From: Streptomyces hygroscopicus
GTDB lineage: Bacteria; Actinomycetota; Actinomycetes; Streptomycetales; Streptomycetaceae
DNA: 57,511 nt
Direction: 5' to 3'
Assembly (NCBI RefSeq): GCF_026168105.1
Contig: NZ_LBMW01000047.1
Span: 1-57,511, forward strand
The notes under the pieces: generated by a model
The model's input: only the letters and a program-made list of their open reading frames with translations
Told to the model about the DNA's origin: nothing
Database searches by the model: none
Position numbers and translations under genes: made by a program
Shown here: in pieces, positions 35,613 to 44,073 of the stretch
Layout of the letters: every line of letters starts with the position of its first letter
How positions within the stretch are numbered: position 1 is the first letter of the stretch

Positions 35613-36239
35613 AGCAAGCAGAGGATCAAGGACCGCATCTACACCTCCGCACTCACCCTGTTCGCCGAGCAGGGGTACGACCGCACCACGATCGACCAGA
35701 TCGCGGAGCGGGCGGACGTGGCCCGCGGAACCTTCTTCAACTACTTCCAGCGCAAGGAGGACCTGGTCACGGCCTGGGCCGAGACGCGCAAGCGCCGCCT
35801 GGAAGAGTGCATGCACGAGTCCATGGACAGCCGTGACGACGGCGTCACCGTGCATCTGGAGCGCTGCATGCTGGCGCTCGCCGAGTTCAACGAGACGGAG
35901 CGGGAGATAACCTCCGCGATGCTCCAGGCCTGGGTGAAGGCGGGCCGCCCGCTGCTCGAGGAACCCAACGCGGGCCAGGTGTTCGCCACCATCGTCGAGG
36001 CGGGCCGTAAACGCGGCGAGATCGCCGTGGACATCGACCCCCTGCGGGTCGGCAACATCCTCCGCGACGCATACCTGGGCCTGCTCTACCGCTGGTCCCA
36101 GAGCCCGGAGCCACGGGTGCCGCTCCACATCGAACTGCGCGAGGTCCTGCGCATCGTGCTCACCGGGATCCTTTCCTACTCGCGGCAAGGACGCTACACG
36201 GAGGCAGCGGGGACGGCGGGTGCCGCCACCGGCCGGTGA
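35589..36239 (+). pseudogene. TetR-family regulator with lost native 5' end
   Basis: From about 35609 the frame is a normal TetR: RIYTSALTLFAEQGYDRTT, TIDQIAERADVARGTFFNYF and a full ligand-binding domain to 36239. The codons before it are antisense to the MFS gene, so the true start and its promoter are gone. A GTG at 35589 could still serve as start and give 216 residues, so partial function is possible. The break is shared with the MFS remnant, which such regulators normally repress. Confidence 0.65.
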
Positions 36240-36336
36240 CCGAACGGGACGACGGCGTCGGCGGCAGCGACGCCGTACCCACCAAAACGGGTGTCCGGGG
36301 ACGATCCGATGACGCCGGCGGCCGGACAGGGAGGGA

Positions 36337-36830
36337 TCAAGGCGGTACCGTCTTCGGTGGGTCTGCCGTGAGCCCGGTGGTGCCGGCGAGGATCTCGTGC
36401 CTCTTGTCGTGGTGGCCGGCCTCCGCGGCCTCCCGGTGCGCCTCGTAGCTGGGCCACTCGGTGTACAGCAGTGCCCGAGTGCCGTCGGCGCTGTGCCGGA
36501 AGTGCGCCCGATCTTGCCCCGGGTGCCCGCCGTCCCTCGGCTGGTCGGCGATCACGGCGTCCGTGAAGGCGCGCTGTCACTCGACTCCATGACGTCCAAG
36601 GCCGCGGTGACCGGGCAGCCGGGCGTGCGAGTCTCGTCGGCTACGGCGAGACCGAGGTACCGGCGGTATCGAGACGGCCCCGCGAGTGCGGCTGTCAAGC
36701 CGCTGCCCCGCAGGTACGGGTCGTAGGCGGCGTCACCGGCCCCCTGTGCGCAGGTCAGCACAGTGCCACCGTCGGTGCTCAGGAACCAGGACAGCGCGGC
36801 GAGCCCGTGCGCCCACGGGCCGCAGCCGTG
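36337..36830 (-). pseudogene. frameshifted antibiotic-biosynthesis-monooxygenase-like (ABM) gene
   Basis: The minus strand holds two ABM-like halves in different frames. The first (from about 36830) reads GLAALSWFLSTDGGTVLTCA and then SRYRRYLGLAVADE; the second reads GQDRAHFRHSADGTRALLYT and then EWPSYEAHREAAE, stop at 36337. The repeated pattern of a Ser-Thr/Ala-Asp-Gly strand followed by a Trp/aromatic helix is typical of two-domain ABM proteins. A frameshift near 36570 separates the halves, and the N terminus is not recognisable. ABM proteins are small cofactor-free oxygenases in polyketide tailoring. Confidence 0.6.
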
Positions 36831-36977
36831 CCATTACGAACCCGTCCTCTCGGCAAGGACCAACTGACCGACGCCTCCCACCACCGTCCGAGTCGTGCCA
36901 GGATTCGTTCGATCACAGGTCACTGCTCGAACGTCCCGAATAAATTCGGATGCTTGTGTGTGCCGGCTCGGCCGGAG

Positions 36978-37538
36978 TCAGACACTCGTCCATGCTTCGA
37001 TGAAGGCGTTACGTCCGGCCGCATCGGGCGACTTGTGGCCCGCGTGAAGAACGCGCCAGGCGGTGAGTTCCAGGTCCCGGAGCCACAGTTCGCCGATGAC
37101 CTGTGTTTTGAGATCAGGGAGGTGGTCGGACTCGGCGAGCGCCTGGCCGATCACCTCTGCGGCCGCAACGCGCTGGGGAGGCGTCATCTCGTCTACGGCC
37201 GAGAGGATGTGTCCGGCCAGACCGGTTCCCTCTCCGGCCAGCGAACGCAGCACCAGGTCCTTGATATTGGTCGGCAGCAGGTAGGCGGTGCCCGAGGATC
37301 TCCACAGGTTCGACCAAAAGGGTTCTCCTGCGCCGGTGGGGGCGGGGAGCGCGGCCAGCAGTCCGAGGAGATGCGCGGTGGCCGCGTAGCCATCGGAGTG
37401 GGCCGCCGCGAGGACCGCTATGCCGGCGACACGCTCCACGTCGAAACGGCCGGTTTCGAATTGTGAGGGCAGCCCCAATCTTTGTTCCAGCTGATCTGCG
37501 AGGGGGGCGGATGCGTGGGAGGGGAACTCGGGAAGCAT
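36978..37538 (-). CDS. hypothetical protein
   Basis: A 186-residue soluble, mostly helical protein (MLPEFPSHASAPLADQLEQR at the start, AFIEAWTSV at the end). No signal peptide, membrane helix or recognisable motif. The ATG at 37538 has AAGGA seven bases upstream. It is one of the few intact genes in the decayed section. The codon bias (GC-rich third positions) suggests it is coding. I do not recognise the family. Confidence 0.6.
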   Translation of the reverse strand: MLPEFPSHASAPLADQLEQRLGLPSQFETGRFDVERVAGIAVLAAAHSDGYAATAHLLGLLAALPAPTGAGEPFWSNLWRSSGTAYLLPTNIKDLVLRSLAGEGTGLAGHILSAVDEMTPPQRVAAAEVIGQALAESDHLPDLKTQVIGELWLRDLELTAWRVLHAGHKSPDAAGRNAFIEAWTSV

Positions 37539-37690
37539 CGGCGGTCCTTGGGCGTAGGTGGGCGGAGATACGCGCTCGGAAACCTTGGTCCTTCCCATGG
37601 CCAGGCGGCTTACACGGCTTCCGCAGGCCCAGTTGGTGGCGAGACCGACCTTGAGGGACGCTGTCACGGGCAGGCTCTTAGCATGATCGG

Positions 37691-38473
37691 ATGGTTGCCG
37701 ATGATGCCCAGAAGAACGAGACAGGACGGGAAGTGGTGTCTGGGGACGCCGTAGCCGGTCTCCCCGGCGGATCACATCATGGCAATGCCGAGAAGGAGTT
37801 TCACCCGGTTGCCGACCTGGTCGGGTGGGCGGCCGACCTGGTCGAGCCGGTCAAGCCGAAGCTGCGTGGCTGGCTCCATGCCGCGATGGTCCCTGCCTCG
37901 GTGAGCGCCGGCATCGTGCTCGTCTGCCTGGCCCGGACCCAGCAGGCGGCCCTGGCCTGCACCGTGTACTCCGTCACCGCCTGGCTGCTGTTCGGGACGA
38001 GCGCCGTCTACCACCTGGGTACCTGGGGGCCAATGGGCGAGGCCGTCCTGCGTCGCCTCGACCACGCCAACATCTTCCTGATCACCGCCGGGACCTGCAC
38101 CCCTCTGGCCGTGCTCCTCCTCCCTCCTGACCGGCGGCATCTGCTGTTGTGGATCGTATGGACGGGCGCGCTGACCGGTATCGCCTTCCGCGTGCTGTGG
38201 GTCAACGCTCCTCGCTGGCTGTACACCCCCTGCTACCTGGCCCTGGGGTGGGCACCGGTGCGTTACCTGCCCGACTTCCTGCACACCGGCGGTGCGGCCG
38301 TGGTCACCCTGACAGTGACCGGCGGTCTCCTCTACAGCGCGGGCGCGGTGGTCTACGCCGTCCAACGCCCCGACCCCTCGCCCCGCTGGTTCGGCTTCCA
38401 CGAGGTGTTCCACGCCTTGACCGTGGCGGCCTTCACCGCGCACTACATCGCCATCTCCCTCGCCGTCTACTGA
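37691..38473 (+). CDS. hemolysin III (YqfA/PAQR)-family membrane protein
   Basis: A 260-residue protein with seven helices. The family pattern is clear: KPKLRGWLHAAMVP, the metal-site segment TSAVYHLGTWG, LRRLDHANIFLITAGTCTP and the terminal GFHEVFHALTVAAFTAHY. His residues in the YHLG, RLDH and HEVFHA segments form the zinc site of PAQR-like enzymes. About 60 N-terminal residues precede the first helix; the true start could be later (for example GTG near 37736). It was probably once part of an envelope-stress locus. Confidence 0.85.
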   Translation: MVADDAQKNETGREVVSGDAVAGLPGGSHHGNAEKEFHPVADLVGWAADLVEPVKPKLRGWLHAAMVPASVSAGIVLVCLARTQQAALACTVYSVTAWLLFGTSAVYHLGTWGPMGEAVLRRLDHANIFLITAGTCTPLAVLLLPPDRRHLLLWIVWTGALTGIAFRVLWVNAPRWLYTPCYLALGWAPVRYLPDFLHTGGAAVVTLTVTGGLLYSAGAVVYAVQRPDPSPRWFGFHEVFHALTVAAFTAHYIAISLAVY

Positions 38474-38751
38474 CCACAACAGCAGGCGCATTCACTACTG
38501 CGGCACGGTGCTCTCGCCTCACTCGCGGCTCGATCAACGACTGGGGCCGTGTTGGGGGATGCCTGGAGGGGAGGCGGCGCCCGGTCAGGGAGCCTGTCAG
38601 CCGCCTCACCCGTGGTGGCGGCGCCGCGAGCGGGGGGAAGGACGTGGGCGAAATACGGTGGAGCCGTTCGGAGGCGAGGATCGTCTCTGCGCGCCGCAGC
38701 CCGGCCACGCGTGGGTGTGATAGCCCGCCGATACCGGCGGGCCGGCTCACC

Positions 38752-39090
38752 TCAGGCTGCGGCCGATGGACTGGACGATCCGCCGGCGCGGCGGTATTCG
38801 GCGTTGATGCGCTGGGCTTCTTCGAGCTGGTCTTCGAGGATGATGATCCGGCATGCGGCCTCGATCGGGGTGCCCTGGTCGACGAGCTCACGCGCGCGGG
38901 CCGCGATGCGCAGTTGGTAGCGGGAGTAGCGGCGGTGTCCGCCCTCGGAGCGCAGTGGTGTGATCAGTCGTGCTTCGCCGATGGCGCGGAGAAAGCCGGG
39001 AGTGGTACCGAGCAACTCGGCGGCCCGGCCCATCGTGTAGGCGGGGTAGTCGTCGTCGTCGAGACGGCTTAGCGACTCGTCTGCTGTCAT
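38752..39090 (-). CDS. MerR-like helix-turn-helix regulator
   Basis: A 112-residue protein with a MerR-type winged HTH: YTMGRAAELLGTTPGFLRAI then EGGHRRYSRYQL, followed by a long C-terminal helix (EAACRIIILEDQLEEAQRIN) for dimerisation. There is no metal or ligand domain, so it resembles the small regulators known in Streptomyces stress loci. The ATG at 39090 has AGAGG upstream. A large hairpin lies 26 bases before the start codon. Confidence 0.82.
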   Translation of the reverse strand: MTADESLSRLDDDDYPAYTMGRAAELLGTTPGFLRAIGEARLITPLRSEGGHRRYSRYQLRIAARARELVDQGTPIEAACRIIILEDQLEEAQRINAEYRRAGGSSSPSAAA

Positions 39091-39115
39091 CTCACCTCTC
39101 TGTGGAACAGGTAGA

Positions 39116-39147
39116 GGGGCCTTGGTGCCGTTTGGCACCAAGGCCCC
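39116..39147. terminator. perfect 14-bp stem-loop upstream of the MerR-like gene
   Basis: GGGGCCTTGGTGCC, loop GTTT, then its exact complement. It lies between the MerR-like start (39090) and a long gene-poor stretch. It could be a bidirectional terminator for a gene lost from that stretch, or part of the leader of the regulator's mRNA. Confidence 0.55.
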
Positions 39148-39894
39148 GAAGGAACTGCAACACCATCTGCCGGCCCTAGTGCTGCGCCGGCCTTCTGTTT
39201 CCGCCCAGCCGCCTGATACTCCGACGGGGGTGCGGGGATCGCGGATGCGTGACCGGAGACCACCTACCTATCGATGTCCTGCGGTACCCGGGCTCGCGTC
39301 TTCCGCCCGGGCGATCCTGATGGTGCTCGACTCCTCCGTTCTTCCCTCGGAACCAATCACTTGCAAACAGGGACTGGGTACTACTGGTACTGCAACCGCG
39401 TCAACTGCGGTCCTGCTCACGGCGGCCCCTCATCACTTCAGGCCACCCGGTCCGGTCGTCAGTCCCGTCGCCGTCGTACAACAACCTGGCTTCGGAACTC
39501 CACCACCGCACCGTCATACGTGGACTGCTGCCCGGCAGTTCGTGTCTGCCGGGCCTTGCTCGATCTCGGCTACGAAAGAAACCATAATCACTGAGACATC
39601 GAATGTCTACTCCGGCGAGCATAGATTTGCTGCGGCTCGACGATGAGGTCTTCCGCTGAGCCGATCTGCGAATACCGGGGGCTGTCCGCAGCGCAGGTCC
39701 GACGCACGGATGAGACCCAGAGCCGCCCGCGGAGCTTCCCGTGGCGGCGCCGACCGGCGCGGCGCGTCGACCGCGATTCTCAGCCCCCTCCGGCGTGCAC
39801 GGTGGCTCGGGCGGGTTGGCGGGCGGGGCGCAGGGTCGGGTAGGCAAGGGCCGAGCATGAACGATCCGCAGACGAGGGTGACCCTGATGACACA
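39148..39894. other. 747-base gene-poor stretch
   Basis: I see no supported gene. Open frames exist on both strands, but none has a ribosome site, a recognisable domain or the usual third-position GC bias. Two AT-richer patches (about 39350-39420 and 39570-39640) could be promoters or foreign DNA. It looks like the scar of rearrangements. Confidence 0.5.
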
Positions 39895-40010
39895 ATGTCC
39901 GTCAACGCCACATCTGCCCCGTTCCACGCGGCCGTTGCCGACGCACGCGATACCGCACAAGCGTTCATCGAAGACCTGTGGCAGCCGAACGGCAGCCGAC
40001 CAATGCCTCG
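39895..40010 (+). pseudogene. possible N-terminal fragment of a HATPase anti-sigma-type kinase
   Basis: About 33 codons read VNATSAPFHAAVADARDTAQ then AFIEDLWQP, resembling the start of Streptomyces ATP-binding (HATPase_c, SpoIIAB-like) proteins, where VSELVTNAL would follow. That part is absent; the frame runs into unrelated codons. Recognition rests on a short segment, so this is a weak call. Confidence 0.3.
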
Positions 40011-40152
40011 AAGCACACCCCTGGCTCGCAGCCGCCGCACATGCGCACCCCCGGCCTGTAGTGCGGCACCAGGGGAGCCGTATGCGCCCGTCTCGCCCGG
40101 TTGCGCCACCGTCCAAGCCGCCCGGGCGGGCCGGTGCATAGAATCCGATCCC

Positions 40153-40512
40153 ATGCCGAAGCCTGACGAGATGCTCGTTGCGATAGCCGCCCTTGTGGAG
40201 TCCGGGCAGAGCAATCAGATGTCCCTGACCGTGGTCACCAGTGGTGCTGTCATCACCGGTCGGCTGGCTCCGGAAGCCATGTGGAGGCAGAGGGTGTCTG
40301 AGGTGCTGACGGACTCCGCCGACCTGGGCGAGTTCTCCGCCGTCTTCGACACCCCCGCGAGGAAGGACGGACCGCCCACGCATCTGCATTTCCACGTCGC
40401 CCGGATCCTGCAGGGTACGGTGGGGATCCCGGAGACAGGCGGGATGTACCGCGTCGCGATCGAGGACGTCAGTGCTTGGACCGTGGGCGACTTCAGCTAC
40501 TCCGACCACTGA
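40153..40512 (+). CDS. GvpU-like protein (orphan)
   Basis: A 119-residue protein. The strand pattern SLTVVTSGAVITGRLAPEAMW, the LHFHVARILQG segment and the ending YRVAIEDVSAWTVGDFS match the layout of gas-vesicle accessory protein GvpU (GAVISG, an HxH-like strand, and the closing kI-x-x-V-x-g-x-x-x-G-x-ipS pattern). No other gvp gene is in the window. ATG at 40153 is used. It might be a surviving piece of a lost gas-vesicle locus or a protein with another role. Confidence 0.6.
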   Translation: MPKPDEMLVAIAALVESGQSNQMSLTVVTSGAVITGRLAPEAMWRQRVSEVLTDSADLGEFSAVFDTPARKDGPPTHLHFHVARILQGTVGIPETGGMYRVAIEDVSAWTVGDFSYSDH

Positions 40513-40597
40513 CTCACCGACCCACGGCACACAGCGAGGCCCCACCGGCACGCTTCCGTGCTAGTGGTCGCCACAACACCCCAGTTCAAGGGGTGCG

Positions 40598-41495
40598 ATG
40601 GACTTCGAGATCCGGAAGGATCGGCGGCCTCAGGGGCCCAGGAGATTGGACCCTGAGCGGGAGGAATACCTTCGGCTCGTGGATCTTGGAATAAGGAACA
40701 CGGAAGCCTGCCGGATCATCGGCATCAACCGCCGCACCGGCAAGCGTCGGCTCTACGGCAGGCAGGTATCCGCGAGGTACAGGGCAGCCCCGCCCATCGT
40801 GGACACGGGGCTGCCCTGGCAAGCACCCGAACCCCCGGCTCGCCCTGAGGAACCCGTCGGCCCGTCGCGCTACCTCACCGAGGCCGACCGCATCCACATC
40901 GCTGACCGGCTCCGGGAGAAGGCGTCCGTCCGGGCCATCGCGGCCGAGCTGGCCGCAGTCCCTCCACCGTAAGCCGGGAGATCCGCCGCAACCACGCGCT
41001 CATGTCAGGCGGCGGCTGGTCCTACCGTCCGCACGCCGCCCAGCGCCGCGCGGACGCCCGCGAACCGCGACCCAAGCCCGGCAACATCGGCCAGAACCCC
41101 AGGCTGCGGGACTTCCTCCAGGACCACCTGACCCGGCGGTGGAGCCCGGAGCAGATCTGCCACGCTCTACGGGCACGTTTCCCCGACCAGCCGGAGATGC
41201 ACGTGGTCCACGAGACGATCTACCAGGCGCTTTACGTCCAAGGCCGCGGGGAACTGAGGCGCGAGCTGACCCGGGCCCTGCGGACCGGATGCGCGATGCG
41301 CCGCCCGCACCGGCACTCCGCAGCCCGCCGATCCCGGTTCGTGCACCCCATGGTCATGATCAGCGAACGGCCCGCCGAGGCCGCCGACCGGGCTGTCCCC
41401 GGCCACCGGGAAGGCGACCTGATCGTCGGCAAGAACAACGGCTCCGCCATCGGCACCCTGGTCGAACGCAGCACCCGCTACCTGATGCCGGCCCC
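40598..41495 (+). pseudogene. IS30-family transposase remnant, frameshifted and truncated
   Basis: The first frame (from ATG 40598) opens MDFEIRKDRRPQG and reads the IS30 N-terminal HTH (RLVDLGIRNTEACRIIGINR). It breaks near 40952, where one G seems lost from a G run: in the next frame GRSPSTVSREIRRNH continues the second HTH. The catalytic core follows (WSPEQICHALR, HETIYQALY, HREGDLIVGKNN with the first Asp of DDE, GTLVERSTRYLM). Homology stops near 41495 where an IS110-type sequence begins, so the DDE triad is incomplete. No terminal inverted repeats could be matched by eye. Confidence 0.85.
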
Positions 41496-42116
41496 GCCGA
41501 AACCACCCGCCACGCCCTCGCCGCCGACCTGATCACCAAGGTCCGCACATGGAACGTGAAGCTGAAAGACAACGCCAAAGCCATGGCCGCACTGGTCGCG
41601 GAGTCCGGAAGCCGACTGACGGACACTCCGGGCATCGCAGCCATAAGCGCCGCCCGCCTCCTGGGCCGGACCGGAAACCCCACCCGCTTCCCAAGTGCCG
41701 GCGCCTCCGCCCAGTACGCCGGCACCGCCCCCATCGAGATAGCCAGCGCCGGCCGCGCACGCCACCGCCTGTCCAGGCGCGGCGACCGCCAGCTCAACGC
41801 GGCGCTCCACACCGTGGCCATCACGCAGATCCGCATGCCCGGCACCCGGGGTCACGCCTACTACCAGGCCAAGATCGCAGAAGGAAAGACACCCAGAGAA
41901 GCACAGCGCTGCCTGAAGCGCCGTCTGGCTGATCATGTCTGGCGCACGATGGTCGGCGACGAACGCCGCCGCACCCGAACGACGGGCCCAGGAGGACAAC
42001 CGGGGGCGACTACAGCATCCAGCGCGGTCGACCCAACCCCGACGGCCGACTCTTCGGACAAGTCACTTCCCGGACCCGCCGAAAGCGAGCCTACGCCGCC
42101 CCACCAGACACCTTGA
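41496..42116 (+). pseudogene. IS110-family transposase C-terminal remnant
   Basis: In the frame ending at 42114-42116 the sequence is the IS116/IS110/IS902 C-terminal domain: LTDTPGIAAISAARLLGRTG, ASAQYAGTAPIEIASAG, RHRLSRRGDRQLNAALH, AYYQAKIAEGKTPREAQR and CLKRRLADHVW. The N-terminal RuvC-like (DEDD) half is missing, replaced by the IS30 piece. The junction lies near 41495. A low-complexity Thr/Pro/Ser tail precedes the stop. Confidence 0.85.
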
Positions 42117-42469
42117 CAAACACAGAGGACCGGCGAAGTCCTCAGGGCCATGACCCAACTCGGCTTCACCTGCCGCACCCGCCCTACCGCCGCATCTGCG
42201 CCCCTGGCCGACCCGTACGGGCCGGCTTCCGCAACGCTCGGCACTCCGCCTGTCCGCCTGACTTACGGACAGGTGTGAGCCGAACAGAGCAGTGAGGCCC
42301 CACCGGCGTGGGCGAATTCCAGGGGCCGTGGCAACACTGCGGTGAGTTGATCAAGCCACGCCGCCCCGTCTCGGTGGCCCGCCGCGCGCTCGTACGGCAG
42401 TCCACCGCCGGTGCGGCGGCATAGAACCTTCGTGTCAGGAAGCCCGCCCAACTTCGCAGGAGGCACCCT
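42117..42469. other. 353-base gene-free stretch
   Basis: Nothing recognisable. It probably holds the promoter of the CBS-domain remnant that starts at 42470 with a good AGGAGG site. One short plus frame (GEVLRAMTQLGFTCRTRP) has no start or family I can name. Confidence 0.4.
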
Positions 42470-42862
42470 TTGACGCTGGACCAGACGCAGTTCCGCTCAA
42501 CACGTACCAACGCCGTGCAGACGGCGGCCGATCCCGCGGACGCGGCCGGACCGCAGGTGTGGGAGGACATGACCGTGGAGGTGGCACTGTCCGTGATGGC
42601 CGCCACGTACAGGTCAGCTGGTCGTCTGCGACGAGGACGGTATGTGCACCGGCCTGGTCACCCGGGACCGGCTCACGGCCGTTCGTGACGGTTCCGGATA
42701 CACGGACCGGATCCGCCTGCGTGACATCGCCGACGTCATCGGGCCCTTCGCCTCGCCGCTGGTCACGAGGGCCGAAGCCGAGCGTGCGATGCGTTGCCGC
42801 CGGCTCGGGGCCCCGCCCGTGGTCGAGGGGCACGGCAACGCTCTGGGCGTCCTCGCCACCTT
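42470..42862 (+). pseudogene. CBS-domain protein, frameshifted and 3'-truncated
   Basis: A TTG start with AGGAGG six bases upstream opens MTLDQTQFRSTRTNAVQTAA, a small Streptomyces CBS family. The frame breaks near 42610, after LSVMAATY; the other frame continues LVVCDEDGMCTGLVTRDRL, TDRIRLRDIADVIGPFASPL, and APPVVEGHGNALGVLA. Homology then stops at about 42860, where DUF262 sequence begins on the other strand. CBS pairs bind adenine nucleotides. The frameshift and the truncation both look disabling. Confidence 0.75.
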
Positions 42863-43640
42863 GCCGGTTTCGAGGTCCTTTCCTCGTAGGACGCTGTAGA
42901 CGTGCTGCAGCCGGGCGCGGCGGAAGGCGACAGCGACGGCTACGCGCAGCAGTTGGTCCGGGCTGGGGTCCAGAAAGGCGTTCCGAGGGCTCGGACCGGG
43001 GAGCCCTGCGACCACCGCGCCGCGGCTGAAGTCTTCGAGCTGGCGGCGGCCCTTCTCCCAATGCACTGACATCAGGGTGAGGATGAAGTCGGACTGGTTA
43101 AGCTTCACGCCTTCGGAGTTGATGCGCACGAAGATGTCGGCGACCTGCTCCTCGTTGGCCGAAGCACCCAGCTCCACAACCTGGAAGCGGAACTCGTGCA
43201 GCTCCCGGACCCTGTCTATGCGTTCTTCGAGCTCATCCTTGGCAGCGTCCGACAAGGGCTGGCCGCTGGCCTGGTCGAGCCGTTGGAAGAACTGCCGGAC
43301 GGTCGGCTTGTAACCGCCTTGGGCCCAGAGCGCGGTGATGTCCGGAATGAAGTGGGCGTCACGCTCGATCGCCGCGTCCGTGACCTCGAACGTCTGGTCC
43401 TCCGGGTGGAACGCGATGCGAACGTTGATCTCGTCGAAAGACTTGGTGACGATCTTGCGCCCGGTGAGGACGGCGTACAGGGCGGTGAGTCGCTGCTGCC
43501 CGTCAACGACCAACAATTGAGGTGCTCGATCGTCGGCTTCCGTTCCGATCTGCCGCGTCCCCACCTCAGCCCCGGTCTCCCAGAACATGAGGGTGCCGAT
43601 CGGGTAGCCCCGATACATCGAGTCGAAGAGCGATCTTCGG
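42863..43640 (-). pseudogene. DUF262 (GmrSD-type restriction endonuclease) remnant
   Basis: The frame reads FRRSLFDSMYRGYPIGTLMF at its start, then the hallmark VDGQQRLTALYAVL and later VADIFVRINSEGVKLNQSDF, as in the DUF262/GmrS domain of type IV restriction systems and related phage-defence proteins. The first 40-50 residues are missing, and homology ends abruptly at LRGKDLETGK (about 42863) against the CBS remnant. The HNH DUF1524 (GmrD) part is absent. It is a defence-gene relic. Confidence 0.8.
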
Positions 43641-43679
43641 AAAACCCGAGGTCAGATCCCATTTCTTGGCCCATCGCCA

Positions 43680-43861
43680 TGCATGCGGGTGCCCAGGGCG
43701 TCAAACGGGCGTCACGGCCGACATTCCGTCCCTTCAACCCGGTCGCTTCAGCCTTCGCCAACACCCTGCTCGACGCGACCGGCGTCCGCCTCGACCAACT
43801 CCCGCTCACTCGTGACCGGGTGTGGCCGGGGCTGCGAGACGCGGGCCTGACGGATCGGTAG
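43680..43861 (+). pseudogene. C-terminal fragment of a xanthine dehydrogenase-type molybdo-hydroxylase
   Basis: About 35 codons read FNPVASAFANTLLDATGVRL then DQLPLTRDRVWPGL, the typical last segment of xanthine dehydrogenase/aldehyde oxidase large subunits (AVANAIYDATGVRV...LP). Nothing of the cofactor domains remains. It points to a lost molybdo-enzyme locus and sits next to a MOSC-domain fragment. Confidence 0.55.
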
Positions 43862-43890
43862 GTGAGCGACTCGCGGTGGAACGCCGCCCG

Positions 43891-44065
43891 TCAGCCGGCC
43901 TGCTGCACCATGATCGCGTCGCCCACCCGGACCGTCCCGGCTTCAAGGACCTCCAGGTAGACACCGAGGCACGAGAGCCGCCCCAGGTCGAACACGGGGA
44001 CGCGGTGCTCGCGGGCGACCCCGCGCATGGTGCCGGGATCCGCCGGGAGTTCGTGGACGGTCGAA
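43891..44065 (-). pseudogene. C-terminal fragment of a MOSC-domain protein
   Basis: On the minus strand the frame reads FDLGRLSCLGVYLEVLEAGT then VRVGDAIMV, stop at 43891: the end of a MOSC beta-barrel. The N-terminal domain and the catalytic cysteine region are absent; just upstream lies the stop of the PucR-type gene. MOSC proteins deliver sulfur for molybdenum cofactors, or form reductases with MOSC domains. Confidence 0.55.
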
Positions 44066-44073
44066 GTAACGCG

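Noticed and set aside
39200..39650. Several open frames of 60-170 codons.
   Set aside because: None shows codon bias, a ribosome site or a domain; they look like random open frames in GC-rich DNA.
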